Position numbers and translations under genes: made by a program. Under the pieces are notes generated by a model. That model did no database searches. It was not told the origin of the DNA and saw only the letters and a list, made by a program, of their open reading frames with translations. Positions 42,949-50,891 of a DNA stretch of 64,000 nt are shown here, piece by piece (the stretch's first letter is position 1; each line of letters opens with the position of its first letter). Source of the DNA: Palsa-504 sp963789225 (GTDB lineage: Bacteria; Actinomycetota; Actinomycetes; Streptosporangiales; Streptosporangiaceae); contig CAWBKD010000042.1 in assembly GCA_963789225.1 (NCBI GenBank), positions 6,739 to 70,738 of the forward strand. The letters are read 5' to 3'.

Positions 42949-43428
42949 TCAGGGTATCTCTGGGACGGTGATGGCAGCGTCGTGCCCGCCGGTCGAGCCG
43001 AAGCCGCCGTCGCCACGCACCGAGCCAGGGAGCACCTCTACCTCGTGGAACACCGCTCGCTCCACCCGCTGGACAACCAGTTGCGCGATCCTGTCCCCCC
43101 GCTTGAAGCTGACGGCCTGGTGCTTGTCCGTGTTCAGCAGGGTCACCTTGATCTCCCCCCGGTAACCTGCGTCAACCGTCCCCGGCGTGTTGACGAGCGT
43201 CACCCCGTATTTCACCGCCAGGCCGGAGCGGGGGTGCACGAACGCGGCGTACCCCGCAGGCAGCGCGATCGCCAGCCCGGTCCGCACCAGCGCGCGCTCA
43301 CCGGGAGCCAGCTCGACGTCCTCAGCGGCCGTCAGGTCTGCGCCCGCGTCTCCCGGGTGGGCGTACGAAGGAAGCGGTACGCCAGGATCGAGGCGCTTGA
43401 TCAGCACGTCGGGGTCTGAGCCGGCCAA
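42949..43428 (-). CDS. dut: dUTP diphosphatase
   Basis: A trimeric enzyme that splits dUTP to dUMP, keeping uracil out of DNA. All five motifs appear in 159 residues: SYAHPGDAGADL (1), VHPRSGLAVKYG (2), NTPGTVDAGYRGEIKV (3), FKRGDRIAQLVV (4) and GSVRGDGGFGSTGGH (5). The start is TTG at 43428 with AAGGAG 8 nt upstream; ATG is absent. A longer open frame upstream has no similarity. It is followed by DUF3710. Confidence 0.94.
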   Translation of the reverse strand: MAGSDPDVLIKRLDPGVPLPSYAHPGDAGADLTAAEDVELAPGERALVRTGLAIALPAGYAAFVHPRSGLAVKYGVTLVNTPGTVDAGYRGEIKVTLLNTDKHQAVSFKRGDRIAQLVVQRVERAVFHEVEVLPGSVRGDGGFGSTGGHDAAITVPEIP

Positions 43429-43496
43429 CGATGGCTCCTTCCAAGAGCTCGCACGAAGGGTGAGAATAGCGCGACTGTGCGGCGCATCGGACCAAC

Positions 43497-43502
43497 TAGG
43501 CT
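43497..43502 (+). promoter_or_regulatory. -10 element of a probable leaderless DUF3093 transcript
   Basis: TAGGCT, 7 nt, then ATG at 43510. Confidence 0.4.
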
Positions 43503-43509
43503 CGACAGC

Positions 43510-43977
43510 ATGCCCGAGTACCACGAACGCCTGCGCGTCCCGCTCGCCTGGTGGCTGCTGTCCTTGCCGAGTGCCCTGATCATCGGGGTAACGGTGTACG
43601 CCGGCTTTCAGGGGCCGTGGCCGTTCATCATCGTCGGCGGACTGCTCGGGGGCTGCGCGGCGATGCTGATCAGCCTCGGCCTGGGCAGCGTCGAGGTGAG
43701 CGCCGGCGCGGTCCGGGCCGGAGGCGCGGCGCTGCCCCTGGCCGCCGTCAGGGAGGTAGTCGCCCTGGACGAGCCGCAGACCATCTCGCTGCGCGGGCCT
43801 CGCGCCGATCCGGCGGCGCACCTGTACTCGCGGCCCTACCTCAAGGAATCGGTCTACCTGGCCGTCGACGCTTCGGCCGGGGTCCCGTACTGGCTGATCG
43901 GCACGAGGCATCCAGCGGAGCTCGCGGCCGCCGTCGAAAGGTGCCGGATACATACCGGTCATGAGCCAGTGGCATGA
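43510..43977 (+). CDS. DUF3093 membrane protein
   Basis: A 155-residue protein with two N-terminal helices in a hairpin (LAWWLLSLPSALIIGVTVYAGF and WPFIIVGGLLGGCAAMLISLGL) and a C-terminal cytoplasmic domain (LPLAAVREVVALDE, ARPYLKESVYLAVD-like, WLIGTRHPAELAAAV). This is DUF3093, a conserved actinobacterial gene found between dut and DUF4193. Function unknown. Confidence 0.87.
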   Translation: MPEYHERLRVPLAWWLLSLPSALIIGVTVYAGFQGPWPFIIVGGLLGGCAAMLISLGLGSVEVSAGAVRAGGAALPLAAVREVVALDEPQTISLRGPRADPAAHLYSRPYLKESVYLAVDASAGVPYWLIGTRHPAELAAAVERCRIHTGHEPVA

Positions 43978-44009
43978 TTGCGCGAACGGGGGCTAGAAGG
44001 AGGCAGTGG

Positions 44010-44035
44010 GATGGCAGATAACGATGGCAGATAAC
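44010..44035 (+). repeat. 13-bp tandem duplication over the DUF4235 start
   Basis: GATGGCAGATAAC occurs twice in direct succession, duplicating the start codon. The first ATG (44011) has the ideal 7-nt distance from AAGGAGG but encodes only seven codons before TAA; the second (44024) starts the real gene. Confidence 0.85.
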
Positions 44036-44311
44036 AAGGCTGATCTCGGCACCAAGCTCATCAGCGGGCTTGCGGCGATGGTCGCCGCGTTCCTCGCCCG
44101 CAAGGTGGTCGCGTTCGCCTGGACCAAGGCCACCGGCAAGGAGCCTCCCACGCATCCCGAGGATCCGCAGGTGGCACTCTCCGAGGCGCTGAGCTGGTCC
44201 GTGCTGACCGGCGTCACCGTCGGGGCCGCGAAGCTGCTCGCGACCCGGGCTGCGGCGCGCAGGACGCACAGCGGCCCGGACAGCGAACCCATCACCGCCG
44301 CGGACGCCTAG
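44024..44311 (+). CDS. DUF4235 small membrane protein
   Basis: A 95-residue protein with two hydrophobic segments (KLISGLAAMVAAFLARKVVAFAW and SEALSWSVLTGVTVGAAKLLATRAA) around the DUF4235 core TGKEPPTHPEDPQVALSEA. Function unknown. The in-frame choices are GTG 44006 (3 bp from AAGGAGG, too close) and ATG 44024 (20 bp away, too far), because a 13-bp duplication has moved the start. Translation may depend on re-initiation from the overlapping 7-codon frame. It converges with the DUF4193 gene with a 4-bp overlap. Confidence 0.8.
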   Translation: MADNKADLGTKLISGLAAMVAAFLARKVVAFAWTKATGKEPPTHPEDPQVALSEALSWSVLTGVTVGAAKLLATRAAARRTHSGPDSEPITAADA

Positions 44312-44607
44312 GCCGCACACTCCCGGCAGACAAGCTGGCCATTGCGATCCTCGGCAAGCTGGCTTCGGTGATGTACAAGGAAGCACCGCGAACACGTAAA
44401 TTCGTCCGCCTGACGCGGTATCACCCGGAACGAGAGTTCCTCGTTCGACAGGTCGGCCCCCGGCAGCTCCAGAGACTCGGCAACATCGTCGGGGTCAAGG
44501 TCGATAGTGCTCGATGACTTGTCCATCCGGCGCGCCTGGAGTTCCTGAAGGCTGTCTTCGGTCAGGTCGTCGTCCGTCTTCCGCGGGCTGTCGTAGTCGG
44601 TAGCCAT
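44308..44607 (-). CDS. DUF4193 zinc-ribbon-like protein
   Basis: A 99-residue acidic protein: MATDYDSPRKTDDDLTEDSL and repeated Asp/Glu, then a C-terminal metal site with FTCSRCFLVHHRSQLA and QLVCRECAA (two CxxC pairs). This matches DUF4193, conserved in actinobacteria and often near dut and suhB. Zinc binding is inferred from the Cys pairs. The ATG at 44607 follows GGAGTACTCC, a short palindrome overlapping the ribosome-binding site. Confidence 0.88.
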   Translation of the reverse strand: MATDYDSPRKTDDDLTEDSLQELQARRMDKSSSTIDLDPDDVAESLELPGADLSNEELSFRVIPRQADEFTCSRCFLVHHRSQLAEDRNGQLVCRECAA

Positions 44608-44759
44608 CTGGAGTACTCCATCCCCCTTCATCCGTAGTGCGCACTCACTGCGCGGGTGTAACGCTTTGGGAGCCAAAGTTGTGCCCGATTCCGGCGGGGA
44701 ATTCTGTCACGTTCGCGCCCAGCGCACACGCGCCACGCCGAAACTGCGCCCACAGACAA

Positions 44760-45614
44760 TCACGGTTTTCGCGGGGCTAACCGTTCATCACCCTGCGGGT
44801 CGAGCCTGGCGAGGAATTCGTCCAGTTGAGGGTACAGATCAGGACCTGCGGCGACCGCCATGGCGGTGGTTTCCGCCCGGCCGGACAGCCCGCCGACCAC
44901 CGCGCCGGCCTCGCGCGCGATCAGGCCGCCTGCCGCGTAATCCCAGTAGTGCAGGCCGCGCTCGAAATACGCGTCCAGCCGGCCCGCGGCGACCGAGCAG
45001 AAGTCCACGGATGCCGCGCCGGCCCGCCGGATGTCCCGCACGTGAGGCAGCAAGGCCGCGACGACCTCACCCTGCACCCGGCGGACCCCAGGATCGTACG
45101 CGAAGCCGGTGCCCACCAGCGCCCGGCCGAGCGGCACACCGGTCGTGCAGTGCAGCCGGATCGCGTTCGCCGGGTCTGAGGCCCGGCGCAGCCAGGCGCC
45201 CTGGCCCGCCACCGCGGTGAACGTCTCGCCGAGGCGCGGCACCGCGACCACCCCGGCCAGGACGGTCCCGTCCACCTCGGCCGCGATCGATACGGCCCAG
45301 TCGGGCAGGCCGTACAGGTAGTTCACGGTGCCGTCCAGCGGATCGACCACCCAGCGCACCCGGGCCGGGTGACCATGGCCGCCCTCGCTCTGGCCGCCTT
45401 CCTCGCCGAGGACCGTGTCGTCCGGGCGTACCGCGCGGATCCGTTCGGTGATCAGCGCCTCGGACCGGCGGTCCATCTCCGTCACCACGTCGGTCGGGCT
45501 CGACTTGGTGTCGATGACCTCGGGACGCTCGTGGCCGCGCCAGGAGGCGAGCAGCCGCCCGGCCTCGCCCGCCGCGTCCATCGCGATCCGCAGCAGCGCC
45601 CCGGGATCGGTCAC
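44760..45614 (-). CDS. Inositol monophosphatase family protein
   Basis: A 284-residue Mg-dependent, Li-sensitive phosphatase. The metal residues are in TDVVTEMDRRSE, VLGEEGG, WVVDPLDGTVNYLYGLPDWAVSI (motif A) and HYWDYAAGGLIAREAGAVVGG (motif B). It may hydrolyse inositol-1-phosphate for mycothiol or phosphatidylinositol, or histidinol- or fructose-phosphate; sequence alone does not decide. GTG at 45614 overlaps the hemH stop (GTGA). Confidence 0.88.
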   Translation of the reverse strand: MTDPGALLRIAMDAAGEAGRLLASWRGHERPEVIDTKSSPTDVVTEMDRRSEALITERIRAVRPDDTVLGEEGGQSEGGHGHPARVRWVVDPLDGTVNYLYGLPDWAVSIAAEVDGTVLAGVVAVPRLGETFTAVAGQGAWLRRASDPANAIRLHCTTGVPLGRALVGTGFAYDPGVRRVQGEVVAALLPHVRDIRRAGAASVDFCSVAAGRLDAYFERGLHYWDYAAGGLIAREAGAVVGGLSGRAETTAMAVAAGPDLYPQLDEFLARLDPQGDERLAPRKP

Positions 45615-46615
45615 CGGGACCCGCCACAGCAGCCCGCGGGGCACGTGTCGCTGGGCCTGCCCAAGGTTCCCAGGGCGTCGAGCCGCTCCCGCACTAGTTC
45701 GGTGATCATCGAGGCGAAACGCGGATCCGTGGCCGGCGTGGCCGCGCGGGCGAACGCCAGGCCCAGGGCGTCGGCCGCGTGCGCCGCCTCGAGGTCCAGG
45801 TCGTGCCGGACCTCCATGTGGTCAGACACGAACCCGACCGGGATCACCACCACGGCGAGGGTCCCCGACTTCGCCAGCTCGGCGAGATGGTCGCGCACGT
45901 CAGGCTCGAGCCATGGCTGTGATGGCGGCCCGCTCCTGCTCTGGTAGGCGAGCGTCCACGGGTGAGTGCCACCGACTCGTTCGGTAATTAGGCGGGCCGC
46001 CTCGGTCAGCTCGGCTACGTACCTCCCGCCGCTGGGTCCGCTGGCCTCAGCCATCGCGACCGGGATGCTGTGCGCGGTGAACACCAGGTGGGCGTCCTCG
46101 CGCACGTCGCCGGGCAGCGCGGCCAGCGCCGCGCGCGCGTGGTCAGCGAAGGGCTCGATGAAACCCGGGTGGTCGAAGAAGCGCCTGATCTTGTCGATCC
46201 GTGGCGCCCGAGGCCCGACGGCCGCCCGGGCCCGCTCGATGTCGTCCAGGTACTGCCTGCAGCTCGAGTAGGAGCTGTAGGCGGACGTGACAAAGGCGAC
46301 CGCCCGCAGCACGCCGTCCGCGGCCATGGCGCGCACCGTGTCGGACAGGTAGGGCGACCAGTTGCGGTTCCCCCAGTACACGGGGAGCGACAGGCCGCTC
46401 GCCGTGAAGTCGGCCTGCACCGCGGCCAGCAGGTCCCGGCACTGCTGGTTGATCGGGCTCACCCCGCCAACGGCGTAATAGTGCTCGGCCACGCCCGCGA
46501 GCCGTTCCTCCGGGACGCCGCGGCCCCGGGTGACGTTGCGCAGGAACGGCATCACGTCATCCGGGCCTTCCGGGCCGCCGAACGAGACAAGCAGGAACGC
46601 GTCGTAGGCGGGCAT
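45611..46615 (-). CDS. hemH: Coproporphyrin III ferrochelatase (CpfC/HemH)
   Basis: Inserts Fe2+ into coproporphyrin III, between CgoX and HemQ. The 334 residues include LLVSFGGPEGPDDVMPFLRNV, NRNWSPYLSDTV, the metal-binding TAHSIP, and the E in DHMEVRHDLDLEA. The cysteines of the actinobacterial 2Fe-2S cluster are present: one in SSYSSCRQYLDD and three in the C-terminal TCPAGCCG. ATG at 46615 is chosen; 46627 is an in-frame alternative. It overlaps the inositol monophosphatase gene by 4 bp. Confidence 0.93.
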   Translation of the reverse strand: MPAYDAFLLVSFGGPEGPDDVMPFLRNVTRGRGVPEERLAGVAEHYYAVGGVSPINQQCRDLLAAVQADFTASGLSLPVYWGNRNWSPYLSDTVRAMAADGVLRAVAFVTSAYSSYSSCRQYLDDIERARAAVGPRAPRIDKIRRFFDHPGFIEPFADHARAALAALPGDVREDAHLVFTAHSIPVAMAEASGPSGGRYVAELTEAARLITERVGGTHPWTLAYQSRSGPPSQPWLEPDVRDHLAELAKSGTLAVVVIPVGFVSDHMEVRHDLDLEAAHAADALGLAFARAATPATDPRFASMITELVRERLDALGTLGRPSDTCPAGCCGGSR

Positions 46616-46719
46616 GTCTCCATCCAACCAGGGGATCTAGGGTGCCCGTCCCACAGGGTGGACGGGCCGGGCAAGGGCCGGCCGGTCCGATATCGTCATG
46701 ATCGTGGGGTCATGCGACG

Positions 46720-48039
46720 ATGACGAGGGTTGACGACGCGAAACGCACCGTCGGCCGATCCCCACTCAGCCTGCTGGCCCGACCACTGCGGCCGTACGCG
46801 GACATCTTCCGGATCCCCGGGGCCTGGCGCTTCTCGGCGGCGGGGATCATCGGGCGGATGCCGATGTCGATGTTCGCGCTCGGCACCGTCCTGCTGATCT
46901 CGGCGTCCACCGGGACGTACGGCGTGGCGGGCGCCGTGTCCGCCTCCGGTTCGCTCGCGTACGCGTTCTCCTCGCCCCTGGTCGCGCGGCTCGCCGACGC
47001 CCGCGGCCAGCGGCCCGTGCTGCTGGTGCTGCTCGCAGTGTTCGCCACCGCCTCCGCCGCGCTGATCGCGGCCGTCCTGCTGAAGGCTCCGACCTGGGTG
47101 TTCTTCGCCCCGGCCGCCATCGCGGGCGGGTCCATGCCGTCCCTGGGGGCCATGGTCCGGGTCCGGTGGAGCGTCCTGCTCGCCGGAACTCCGCGGCTGC
47201 ACGCCGCGTTCTCCTTCGAGTCGGTCGCCGACGAACTGTGCTTCGTCATCGGGCCCGCCGCCGTGACGCTGCTGGCCACCGAGGTGTTCCCCGCCGCCGG
47301 CGTCGGCGTTGCGGGCCTGCTGTGCCTCGCGGGCACGCTGTGGTTCGCCGCCGAGCGCGGCACCGAGCCGCTGCCAGTCCGGGGGGACGACCCCCCTGGA
47401 CCCCCCGATCATGGAGGGCCTGCCCGGCCCCCCATACCCCCTGGGCCCCCCCGACGGGGCGCCGCCGCGCCGGGGCTGTTCGTGCTGGTTCCGCTGTACC
47501 TGCTGCTCGGGGCGATGTTCGTGTCGATCGACCTGAGCACGGTCTCGTTCGCGCAGCACTTCGGGCACAAGCCGCTGGCCGGGTTCATCCTCGGGACGTA
47601 CGCGCTCGGCAGCGCGACGGGCGGGTTCTGGTACGGGTCGAGGCAGTGGCGGTCGCCCGTCCAGAAGAGGTTCGCGGTGACGCTGACCCTGACCGTGCTC
47701 GGCGTGGCCACGTTCTGGGCCCAGCCGAACCTGGTCACGCTGACCTGCGTGATCTACGTGTGCGGGCTGACCATCGCGCCGACGCTGATCGCCGGGTTCA
47801 GCCTGCTGGAGGCGCAGGCCAAGCCGGGCCGGAGCACCGAGGCCCTGTCCTGGCTTAGCAGCGGCATCGGCGTAGGCCTGGCGGTCGGCTCGTCCGTGGT
47901 CGGTTTCCTCATCGACGCGCACGGCCCGCGGGTGGGCTACGCGTTCGCCGCTAGTTGCGGTGCGGCCAGCGCCCTGACCTGCCTGGTGGGCCTGCGGCGG
48001 CTCCGGGTGGCGCCCGAACGGGCCGCCGATCAGGGATAG
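46720..48039 (+). CDS. MFS transporter with inserted palindromic element
   Basis: A 439-residue 12-helix permease beginning PYADIFRIPGAWRFSAAGIIGRMPMSMFALGTVLL, with LVARLADARGQRPVL between helices 2 and 3. The group, often next to hemH in actinomycetes, has no known substrate. In the central cytoplasmic loop after helix 6, about 27 residues (VRGDDPPGPPDHGGPARPP and more Pro/Arg) are encoded by a GC-rich element related to the one at 29.4 kb. A disordered insertion in this loop should be tolerated, and the frame is kept. Confidence 0.84.
   Translation: MTRVDDAKRTVGRSPLSLLARPLRPYADIFRIPGAWRFSAAGIIGRMPMSMFALGTVLLISASTGTYGVAGAVSASGSLAYAFSSPLVARLADARGQRPVLLVLLAVFATASAALIAAVLLKAPTWVFFAPAAIAGGSMPSLGAMVRVRWSVLLAGTPRLHAAFSFESVADELCFVIGPAAVTLLATEVFPAAGVGVAGLLCLAGTLWFAAERGTEPLPVRGDDPPGPPDHGGPARPPIPPGPPRRGAAAPGLFVLVPLYLLLGAMFVSIDLSTVSFAQHFGHKPLAGFILGTYALGSATGGFWYGSRQWRSPVQKRFAVTLTLTVLGVATFWAQPNLVTLTCVIYVCGLTIAPTLIAGFSLLEAQAKPGRSTEALSWLSSGIGVGLAVGSSVVGFLIDAHGPRVGYAFAASCGAASALTCLVGLRRLRVAPERAADQG
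47376..47455 (+). repeat. In-frame GC-rich palindromic element, copy B
   Basis: It begins AGTCCGGGGGGACGACCCC and goes on with CCCCCCGATCATGG and further C runs. It aligns base for base with the start of copy A (29387-29457, other strand) and is translated in the same frame, VRGDDPPGPP versus VRGGDPPGSP. Confidence 0.75.
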
Positions 48040-48242
48040 TCCTGGGCGTACTCGGCGGCGAGGGCGAGGACCTCGTTGACGTACCAGGTCGCGTGGTTGT
48101 AACCGAAGATGGCCGAACGCAGCATCTCGGGGTTACCGCCCCCGTCGGCGCACAGCAGGCGGGCGGCGGAGGGCACGGCGTCCAGGGCGTTCATGATGTC
48201 CGGCGCGGTGGTGGGGGTGGCCGCCGAAGCCGCCGGGGGTGA
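48030..48242 (-). pseudogene. C-terminal remnant of a lytic transglycosylase
   Basis: About 70 codons downstream of an in-frame stop encode DIMNALDAVPSAARLLCADG and IFGYNHATWYVNEVLALA, the end of an SLT-type transglycosylase domain in which NH and the Tyr are conserved. The catalytic Glu and the N-terminal half are missing and I find them in no nearby frame. It converges with the MFS gene with a 10-bp overlap. From 48243 to 48340 I see nothing else. Confidence 0.65.
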
Positions 48243-48340
48243 TCACCGCCTGCGCGGCGGGGTCCGCGAGCCCGGCTACCCTCAGGCACAGCGTGACGGT
48301 GGCCACGGTCGTCGGGAGGGCGCGGCGCCAGAACGCGGAC

Positions 48341-48392
48341 CTCACCAGCACCGCTCACCAGCACCGCTCACCAGCACCGCTCACCAGCACCG
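48341..48392 (+). repeat. 13-bp tandem repeat upstream of the Mrp gene
   Basis: CTCACCAGCACCG occurs four times in direct succession, ending 28 bp before the Mrp start. A partial unit follows. Confidence 0.9.
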
Positions 48393-48420
48393 CCAGCGTC
48401 GCCAGACCCACGGAGGAGTC

Positions 48421-49257
48421 ATGCCGGGCAGTTCGGATCACGTACCAGTCATCGCGGTCGCGAGCGGGAAGGGCGGCGTGGGCAAGACCACGGTCGCGGT
48501 GAACCTGGCGCTGGCGCTGACCGCCCAGGGACAGCGGACCGGGCTGGTGGACGCGGACCTCTACGGCCCCGACGTGCCCCGGATGATGGGCCTGCGGCGG
48601 CGCGCCGAGGCGTCCCACGTCACGCTGTTCGCCCGGCCGGGCGCGCCGGACTCTCGCCTGCAGACCGTCAGTCAGCACGGCGTGCAGCTCGCCTCCGCTG
48701 CGCTCCTGCTCGGCGAGAACCAGGGCCTGGGCATCACCGGGGGCATCGCCCAGTTGCTCGTCCGGCGGCTGATGGCCGATACCGACTGGGACAGCCTGGA
48801 TTGCCTGGTGGTGGACCTGCCGCCGGGCACGGCGGACATCCAGCAGTTCGTCTTCGCCCTGTCCGGCCGCGCGCTATGCGTGCTCGTGGTGGTGACTCCG
48901 CAGGTCATCGCGCACCAGGACGCGCGCAGGCTCATCGCGCACCTGGCCCCGCGCACCCGCAGGTCGCGGGGTGCAGACGCGCGCCCGGCCGTGGTCGCCG
49001 GGGTCGAGAACATGAGCGGCCAGGTGTGCCCGAGCTGCGGGGAGACGACCCCGCTGTTCCCCACGGCCCCGGAGCAGGAGAGCATCTGGGCGCTGATCCC
49101 CAAGCTGGCCGAGATCCCGTTCAGCCACCGGGCGGCGCGCGACGCCGACGACGGGCAGCCCGTCATGGTCACCGGCGCCGTCCCCGAGCAGGTCGCCGCC
49201 TACTCGCTCGTCGCCGAGCAGGTTCGCCAGCGGATCGCGGATCCAGGCCCAGCCTGA
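48421..49257 (+). CDS. Mrp/NBP35-type ATPase, iron-sulfur cluster carrier
   Basis: A 278-residue deviant-Walker-A ATPase: SGKGGVGKTTVAVNLALAL near the N-terminus, the switch VVDLPPGTADIQQFV, and a CPSCG pair near residue 205 that binds a bridging 4Fe-4S cluster in the dimer. It is close to Mrp but has a divergent N-terminus without the DUF59 domain found in the main actinobacterial Mrp, so it may be a paralogue with a special client. GGAGGAG precedes the ATG. Confidence 0.82.
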   Translation: MPGSSDHVPVIAVASGKGGVGKTTVAVNLALALTAQGQRTGLVDADLYGPDVPRMMGLRRRAEASHVTLFARPGAPDSRLQTVSQHGVQLASAALLLGENQGLGITGGIAQLLVRRLMADTDWDSLDCLVVDLPPGTADIQQFVFALSGRALCVLVVVTPQVIAHQDARRLIAHLAPRTRRSRGADARPAVVAGVENMSGQVCPSCGETTPLFPTAPEQESIWALIPKLAEIPFSHRAARDADDGQPVMVTGAVPEQVAAYSLVAEQVRQRIADPGPA

Positions 49258-50083
49258 TCAGGCTGGGCTGAACTGGACCTCGTGGGCCGCGTCCGGCGCG
49301 CAGAACCCGAGCATCCGCTCGGCTTCCCGCTCTACCAGGTCGCGGTCGGGGACGGGCTCGAACAGCTCGATGACCAGCCTGGCCGACCCCTTGGTCCGGG
49401 CCAGCCGCCAGATCCCGGCGACGAACCCGTCCACCAGGACGGACCCGGGGAAGATGCCGTTGATGGTGTAGAACCGCTTCAGGTTGGCGGCGCTGACCAC
49501 GCGAGTCCGGTCGGCGTGCGCGAGCAGGAGGTTGTCGAACTCCGCCGCCAGCCGTATCGGCGCGGGCACCTCCGGCTCCGGGCGCGGGGCCGACGGCAGG
49601 TCGAACAGCTCGGCTCCCTGCTCGTCGCGGAAGGTGACCAGGGACGACCTGAGCTCCTCGAGCACCGCCCGGCGCGGCTTCCACCAGGTCCCGCCCGGCC
49701 GCGGCCAGAGCTACGGCGTCCACGCCGGCCAGTTGCTTGCCGAACACCCCGCGCATCCCGCGCTCGAGCACCGGCTGGAGCAGGCGCCGCAGCGGCAGGC
49801 AGTCACGGGCCGACACCAGGTGGATGGTCCCGCGCATCAGCGCGATCCTGACCACGCTCCGGTCCCTGATCAGCGAGGCCAGATCGTCAGGCCTGAACCC
49901 CGGCAGCCGTGACCAGAGGCCGTAGTAGGGCGGGAACGGCGCCTGGGCCTGCAGCCCGACCAGGTGCTCGATGGCCCCGATCACCCCGGCCCGCCTGGCG
50001 GCAGGATCCTCCGGCAGGTCAGTTTGGTCGAGCATCAGCTGCCTGCTGAGCAGGGCGCGGTTGAGCGCGCGCAGGCCCAGCAC
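49258..50083 (-). pseudogene. Winged-helix DNA-binding protein (HTH_42/AlkZ-like), internal deletion
   Basis: The start (GTG 50083) encodes the family N-terminus: LNRALLSRQLMLDQ, HLVGLQAQAPFPPYYGLWSRL, MRGTIHLVSARDCLPLR. The end, in another frame, encodes LRSSLVTFRDEQGAELFDLP, FDNLLLAHADRTRVV and INGIFPGSVLVDGFVAGIWRL. The two join at about 49675 with roughly 100-130 residues missing compared with the family (about 370 residues), and the frame is broken. Members such as AlkZ are DNA glycosylases for crosslinks. The deletion makes a functional product unlikely. Confidence 0.75.
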
Positions 50084-50128
50084 CGGCGCCGCGTTGCCCG
50101 AATGTGTGGCAGTTATGACACGGAAGGC

Positions 50129-50134
50129 TACTCT
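50129..50134 (+). promoter_or_regulatory. -10 element of a probable leaderless tetR transcript
   Basis: TACTCT, 6 nt, then ATG at 50141. Confidence 0.45.
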
Positions 50135-50140
50135 CTTGCT

Positions 50141-50848
50141 ATGAACCAGGAGGCAAGCCGCAGCTCCGCCAGTGCCGCCTCGCGCGGGGCCGGGCGGCCA
50201 CCGAGGAAACCGCTGGCCAGACCGTCGCTCGGCGGCGGCACCCCGGCGCAGGACCGCGAGCTGCGAGCGCAGGGCCGGGAGACCGTCCGCCGCCTGCTCG
50301 AGGCGGGCACGATCGAGTTCGAGGAGCGGGGCTTCCAGGGCGTGCGCGTGGACGACGTGGTGAGCCGGGCCGGTATCTCGCACGGCACGTTTTACCTGTA
50401 CTTCTCCAACAAGGAGGACCTCTTCAAGGCGCTGATGCGGGACGCGCTGCACGACATGGAGATCGTGGCCGGCGACTTCCCCGTCGTCACCAGCGACGAG
50501 ACCGGGCTGAAGGTCCTGCGCCAGTGGGTGCGCAAGTTCTTCAAGGCCTACGCCGGACACGGGACCGTGCTCCGCACCCTCAGCTCGGCGAACGCGCCCG
50601 GAGAGATGTTCGGCGACGGACTGAAGTTGTTCTTCAGCATCGCCGAGGCCATGACCACGGGCATGACCGCCGCGGCCGAGGCGGCCGGGCGGCACCAGGA
50701 CCGCGCCGACCTGACCGCCCTGGCCTGCCTGATGATGCTTGAGCGGGTGAACTTCCTCGTCAGCACCGAGCTCCCCCTCCCGGAGGACGAGATGGCCGAC
50801 CGCATCGCGGACATCATGTTCGCGGCGTTCGGGCTGAACGTGGCCTAA
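50141..50848 (+). CDS. TetR-family transcriptional regulator
   Basis: A 235-residue protein with a 45-residue basic, disordered lead and then the HTH: VRRLLEAGTIEFEERGFQGVRVDDVVSRAGISHGTFYLYFSNKEDLFKALM. The C-terminal domain (LRQWVRKFFKAYAGHGTVLRTLSSANAP) resembles TetR_C regulators of lipid or drug genes. The neighbours are a broken gene on one side and guaB1 on the other, so no target is obvious. It fits the leaderless pattern. Confidence 0.86.
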   Translation: MNQEASRSSASAASRGAGRPPRKPLARPSLGGGTPAQDRELRAQGRETVRRLLEAGTIEFEERGFQGVRVDDVVSRAGISHGTFYLYFSNKEDLFKALMRDALHDMEIVAGDFPVVTSDETGLKVLRQWVRKFFKAYAGHGTVLRTLSSANAPGEMFGDGLKLFFSIAEAMTTGMTAAAEAAGRHQDRADLTALACLMMLERVNFLVSTELPLPEDEMADRIADIMFAAFGLNVA

Positions 50849-50891
50849 GGTCACGGCTATAGCACCTGCAGGGTTCGGGGAGAATCTCTGC

